Shown: piece by piece, positions 59,907 to 64,000 of the stretch
How the letters are laid out: every line of letters begins with the position of its first letter
Position numbering within the stretch: position 1 is the first letter of the stretch
Notes under the pieces: model-generated
Told to the model about the DNA's origin: nothing
What the model saw: the letters and a program-made list of their open reading frames with translations, nothing else
The model's database searches: none
Program-made: the position numbers and the translations under genes
Assembly: GCA_963082975.1 (NCBI GenBank)
Contig: OY720346.1
Span: forward strand, 44,121,296-44,185,295
DNA: 64,000 nucleotides
Origin: Labia minor
Taxonomy: Eukaryota; Arthropoda; Insecta; Dermaptera; Spongiphoridae
Direction: 5' to 3'

Positions 59907-61105
59907 CACAGGCCAACAAAAAAATTTGTTTGAAAACTTTTTTCACGTTAATAGGTGATGTTTATAGATTTTTTTGAGCTGAATCCAAATCTGGCCTTGG
60001 TTTTTTTGTATCACGCACAGTTTTTGAGCAATCTGTTTTTTAATGATATAGTATAAAACCACTTTAGTATATAGGGAAATTAATGAAACGCTATGTTAAA
60101 TCATAAGCATGGTTTGTATTTACAACTTAAAACAGTGACCGAATGTGTGCCATTATAGGTTTTTATTGATATTACAGGTTTCACTTGTCAGCTGGAATTG
60201 GTTTATACTTCCGTTCTCTTTTTTCTTTGAAGCTTCTTATGTAGCTTTTTCTTCGATGTGTTGCTTGCTGAACTTCACGGTGAAGTGACCAACAATAGTC
60301 CCCCATCATGTTGGTGTTCCAGCGGCCCTGGTAGCGTTTTTCCATCACTTTAATGTCTTGGTGAAAACGTTCGCCTTGCTCCTCGCTAACATCTCCCAAA
60401 TTGTCTGGGAAGTAATCAAGGTGGCTATTCAAAAAGTGAACTTTCAGGCTCATCAAACATCCTAAATTTTTAAACTTCTTTAACATGTTAGCTACAATAG
60501 AAACATGTTCTGGATCTTTTTTATTCCCCAAGAATTTTGTAACGACTTGCTTGAATGATATCCATGCTTCTTTCTCATTTACGGTCATTGTGGATTCAAA
60601 GTTAACGTCAAACATCATTTTTCTAATGTCAGGTCCGACAAAGACGCCTTCTTTTTGTTTAGCTTCTGAAAGGTGTGGAAACTTTTGGCTGAGATACTTA
60701 AAACACGGTCCATCTTTAGGCAGAGCCTTAACAAACTGTTTCATGAGTCCTAATTTTATATGTAGAGGTGGTAGGAGCACGTTTTTTGGATCTACAAGGT
60801 TTCTGCGTAGAATGTTCTTCTCACCTGGGTTTAAGGACTTCCTCACAGGCCAGTTCTTTCTGCACCAATGTTGATCCCTAGCCCTACTATCCCATTCGCA
60901 CAAGAAACATGGAAATTAAATTAAATTAATTAAATTCTTTAAATATCGCTAAACGCAAAAATCTCGAAAAAAATGCATTTAACTATAAAATGTGAAGAAA
61001 TGGTAGGTGATTCAGTTTTTTAAGCATCATATTTGGATTCAGCAACCTAAAAAACATAATAATAAGGTATATTCATTAAAAAAGTTTTTTCATCGTTGGC
61101 CTGTG
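59907..61105 (-). mobile_element. 1.2-kb CAC-ended DNA transposon inside the hAT end
   Basis: The terminal inverted repeats CACAGGCCAAC / GTTGGCCTGTG are flanked by TAA on both sides (59,904-59,906; 61,106-61,108). Subterminal 13-mers GCTGAATCCAAAT (59,978-59,990) and its exact reverse complement (61,031-61,043) lie 71 and 62 bases from the ends. Removing the element restores a symmetrical ACCAATTACAATTGTAATTGG in the hAT end. CAC-type ends plus a 3-bp duplication fit the CMC (CACTA/Mirage/Chapaev) group. A TAA duplication also fits Harbinger. The class is inferred. Confidence 0.8.
60181..60903 (-). CDS. Transposase-like protein of unassigned family
   Basis: A 240-residue open frame inside the CAC-ended element. 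It starts with CEWDSRARDQHW, and the sequence just upstream reads CFL before it, giving a C-x-x-C-like start that suggests a lost zinc-binding N-terminus. Then come VLLPPLHIKLGLMKQFVKAL, EGVFVGPDIRKMM, LKVHFLNSHLDYFPDNLG, EEQGERFHQDIKVMEKRYQG and MGDYCWS, ending in a basic tail. I recognise this pattern as one repeated many times in arthropod genomes as an uncharacterised transposon protein. The HxxHxD and GERFHQD blocks look catalytic, but that is inference. Known relatives are longer, so this is probably the C-terminal half. Confidence 0.7.
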   Translation of the reverse strand: MCEWDSRARDQHWCRKNWPVRKSLNPGEKNILRRNLVDPKNVLLPPLHIKLGLMKQFVKALPKDGPCFKYLSQKFPHLSEAKQKEGVFVGPDIRKMMFDVNFESTMTVNEKEAWISFKQVVTKFLGNKKDPEHVSIVANMLKKFKNLGCLMSLKVHFLNSHLDYFPDNLGDVSEEQGERFHQDIKVMEKRYQGRWNTNMMGDYCWSLHREVQQATHRRKSYIRSFKEKRERKYKPIPADK

Positions 61106-61186
61106 TAATTGGTATCTTGTATTTCAAATACATGTAACTGATTAACGCCCATCCTTGTGCTTATCCTAGTGGTATATGTTAACTAT

Positions 61187-61460
61187 TTTTTATAATCTCT
61201 GACTTTGAACGTTCTACGCAAGGACATCAAGCCGGTTATATCAATGAGGTGTCCTATGATCAGTAGAACGGGTCCTCTCAACCTTTACCTTGAATTTCTT
61301 GATCGGAGGCGTTATCAAGTAGCTTTTCCCCAATGTTGTTCCCGGAGGCTGGGTTGACTCCTTCCCATAGACCCAGCTAGAGAAATTCCCTTGCCAGGCC
61401 CGGGACTTGAACCCGGGACCATGTGAATGTTCGCCACTCACACACCCAATGGCGCCTCTT
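61187..61460 (-). mobile_element. SINE family S1, best copy, with 12-bp target duplication
   Basis: TATGTTAACTAT occurs at 61,175-61,186 and 61,461-61,472, a perfect 12-bp duplication. On the minus strand the head starts GAGGCGCCATTGGG with an A-box-like TGTGTGAGTGGCG and a B-box GGGTTCAAGTCCC (61,402-61,414). A ~190-base body follows, ending TCAAAGTCAGAGATTATAAA. Retroposition by a LINE is shown by the duplication. The open frame across it is accidental. Confidence 0.85.
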
Positions 61461-61472
61461 TATGTTAACTAT

Positions 61473-62345
61473 AGTACTTATATATTGATAAGAGTTTGAC
61501 TTGATTATAGTAAAAAGAATTAATAGGTTAATGGATGGATGCAGAAAATTAAAGAAGGAAGAATTAAAAATGATGTAAAACTTTCGGGTTCATTTAACAT
61601 CATATTGATTCAGAGCTATAAAATTAAAACAAATTTCTTTTTTTTTTCTTTTATTAAGGTTTAATAACAGCATGTTTATGAATTTTATAATTTAGCTTAA
61701 AATTGACAAATTCTTTTTTTTTATTTTATATTTTTTTAAACATTGATATGATTTTTGGAAGACAAGTTTACTGCTTATATTAAAAAAAAAGACATGAAAA
61801 GCCAAAATAAACATTATTAAATAATTTGATAATAACAATAACAATAATAATAATAATATACATTATCAATAAAAAACTAAATATATAAGATAAATTTCTC
61901 AAAGAATTAACTTTTATAAATTTTGTTGATATCTTCATGCATATAAGAATACCATATATATATATATATATATATGTATATATGTGGTATTCTTATAGGT
62001 ATGAATATATATATATATATGAATTAATATATTGATTAATATATTTAAATTTATAAAATATTATTCATTTGAAACTTGTTATTATTTAAGTCGAATAAAC
62101 ATTAATATAATTAGCAAAGATTTAAAAATTCATAAAACATCAAATAAAGCTGCGCGTGCTTATATATATATATATATATATTTAGATTAGAGTATAAATG
62201 TGTATAGGTGAGTTGGTGTTTTAATAAAAAAAATTAAATATATTTAAATATATGAGTGAAAAATCGAAATAGTAAAGAGAAATATTAATTTAATAACACA
62301 CATTTAGAGGAAATTCATTAATTTTCTTTTATTAAATTATAAAAT

Positions 62346-62381
<36 letters not shown>

Positions 62382-63437
62382 TTGAAAATTTTAATATTGT
62401 TGGTGGATGAAAACACGGGTGTGATTACAATCAAATAATGATTTATTTCAATGTAACCTGAACGAAAAGGAGGATTTATTCATTAACTTTTTGATTGACA
62501 CACCGATATTTGTTTAGAAATGTATAATAACAATATCCTCAGTCAAATGGATCATCAGTTTATCTGGATATTTTCTTTGTTTTCATTTTTAATATTTTTT
62601 TTATCATACTTATGAAATTTTTTTTTCTCTTTGATTTCACCAACAATAATGAAACTTGTCAAGAGATTTTTTTTACTTTCAAAATAATTCATCTTACAAT
62701 AAAAATTTTTTGTTTCTTATTCCAGGAAGTATTTATAACTAAATTATTCGTTCAGTTATATGTTTTCAGATAAGTTGTTGTGGATTCCACAAGTTAGAAT
62801 ACTTTAGAACTGAAGAACTTAGAATACTTATTCCATAAGTTAGAATATTTATAAACAGTTAGAAATATTTTTTTCAACGCAAATAAACAAATTTAATTTA
62901 ATAATCAGCGCTATAATAAAAAAAACTAAATAAATATTATATTTTTAAAAGGATTGTAAATTACTAATTTTTATGTGTAATATATTATATTAAATGACAT
63001 GCCCTTATTAGATTAATAATTCCATTTATTTATAATTATTTATATTTTGGTCAAATATGTTAAAAAATTTCCTTATGGAACAGTCAGGGAAAAAATATTA
63101 TTTGAAATAATAAAAAAATATTAACTTCCAATAGAATATAATAATAATAATAAAAAGCACACACATTTCTGTTTTTCTCTTTCTTTCCCAAATATAACTA
63201 TATATATTTATTTTCTTAACTATTCATAATTGAAGAATTCGAATATTTTTTTCCTTTTTTTAATATAGTTAATATATATGTATAATACACACAATATATA
63301 TATATATATTATTTTTAATATTTAAATATATATATATATATACTTTGATTAACATTTATAATTGTAAAAACTATACGCAATTGTTTTATTTTTTTTTTCT
63401 TGATAATGGTTTTTAATAATCATAATAATAATAGTAA

Positions 63438-63469
<32 letters not shown>

Positions 63470-63580
63470 ATAAATATTATAATTACATGTATTATAAAAC
63501 ACAACATATAATTTTATTATTATTATTTTTATATTGTATATGATGTTTAAATATTTATTAAAAAATAACACATTATTACA

Positions 63581-63618
<38 letters not shown>

Positions 63619-64000
63619 CTGGTGTCTTGATAATATTTTATTTTGTTCTAGATATTATATTTTAATAATAATTTATTTATTTATTATTAATTTTTATATT
63701 AATGATAATATAGTGGATATAATGGACAAATCTGAATTTATATCTACTATATATAATTAAATATATAGTAAAAGTTTATTTTTTTGGTTGATGAATTTAT
63801 TAATTTAAAGAGTTCATCAGTTGAATGCTCACAATTTTGAATCACAACTATGTAAACCAAAATATTCTGAGAAACTTGATATATTATATTATAATATATA
63901 GTATATACTCTTATAATACATCACTCAATAATAACAATAATAAGTCCTCGAGCTGATACAGTCTGGATGGAAACATTGTTGACTTTATAGACTATTTAAG
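61473..64000. other. AT-rich gene-free DNA
   Basis: (TA)n runs lie near 61,960, 62,020, 62,165, 62,365, 63,300, 63,445-63,468 and 63,587-63,617. No frame, RNA or element is recognised. A somewhat less A/T-rich patch at 62,400-62,560 has no coding character. Confidence 0.65.

Larger units (their letters stand above)
58489..61157 (-). mobile_element. hAT element with 8-bp target duplication and two nested insertions
   Basis: The terminal repeats CAGGGATGGGCAAGTTAC (left) and, read inversely, CAAGGATGGGCGTTAATC (right) are flanked by the perfect duplication TGCTTATC (58,481-58,488 and 61,158-61,165). Near both ends TACCAATTAC / ATACAAGATACCAATTAC units recur in several copies, as subterminal transposase-binding repeats do. 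After removing the insertions at ~59,190-59,535 and 59,907-61,105, only about 1.1 kb of original hAT remains, so it was already internally deleted. Confidence 0.88.

Noticed and set aside
60485-60874. A 129-codon plus-strand frame
   Set aside because: It is antisense to the transposase-like protein of the CAC-ended element, which has clear family patterns.
61241-61441. A 66-codon minus-strand frame
   Set aside because: It lies wholly inside the SINE S1 copy that has a 12-bp duplication.
63940-64000. Hammerhead-like CTGATA ... GGAAAC at the window end
   Set aside because: The required CTGATGA core is not present and the stems do not form. The window also ends here.
1-64000. CRISPR arrays, bacterial operons or ribosomal RNA
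   Set aside because: No regularly spaced repeats, Shine-Dalgarno-led gene runs or rRNA-like conserved blocks were seen; the window is eukaryotic.

Overview
This is a very AT-rich window from a eukaryote, almost certainly an arthropod and most likely an insect. The evidence is GT-AG introns of about 90 to 1,700 bases in animal genes, arthropod-type initiator motifs, and transposons of the mariner, hAT, PIF/Harbinger and Jockey groups. An AT-rich parasitoid wasp would fit the base composition, but nothing seen here fixes the order.
Positions 1-40,300 hold no coding gene that I can support. The stretch is AT-rich DNA with many (TA)n, (GA)n and (CT)n tracts. About a dozen islands of higher GC and low complexity (near 0.4, 6.1, 8.3, 14.4, 15.9, 17.6, 25.9, 29.9, 31.2 and 33.2 kb) look like spacer or regulatory DNA. 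The island at 25.7-26.4 kb has an initiator, polyglutamine-type CAG repeats, a CTCF-like site and a PHO-like site, and is the best candidate for a promoter or boundary. Dispersed elements fill the rest: mariner relics, two TA-flanked MITEs, tRNA-derived SINEs, LINE 3' ends, and two families of non-autonomous elements with a terminal hairpin that I compare to Helentron-derived elements.
Positions 40,300-50,200 form a compact gene cluster. Cereblon is on the minus strand (nine exons, 433 residues). A single-exon leucine-rich repeat protein of 476 residues is also on the minus strand. It is divergent from a four-exon mitochondrial methyltransferase of the ATPSCKMT/FAM173B family (201 residues) on the plus strand.
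Positions 51,500-52,757 hold a two-exon HARBI1-like PIF/Harbinger transposase gene (348 residues). It has open exons and a promoter-like TATA/initiator pair, but its first catalytic Asp is replaced by Glu.
Positions 53,000-61,500 are a transposon graveyard. In order they hold LINE pieces separated by (AAT)n tracts, a tRNA-headed chimera, a broken ZBED-like hAT that ends inside a Jockey endonuclease fragment, and an opposite-strand LINE ORF1/endonuclease piece. A second hAT follows, with a perfect 8-bp target duplication, and it carries two further insertions. One of these is a 1.2-kb element with CAC-type ends, a 3-bp target duplication and an unassigned transposase-like protein. A SINE with a perfect 12-bp target duplication follows at once. 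Positions 61,500-64,000 are AT-rich with no recognised gene.
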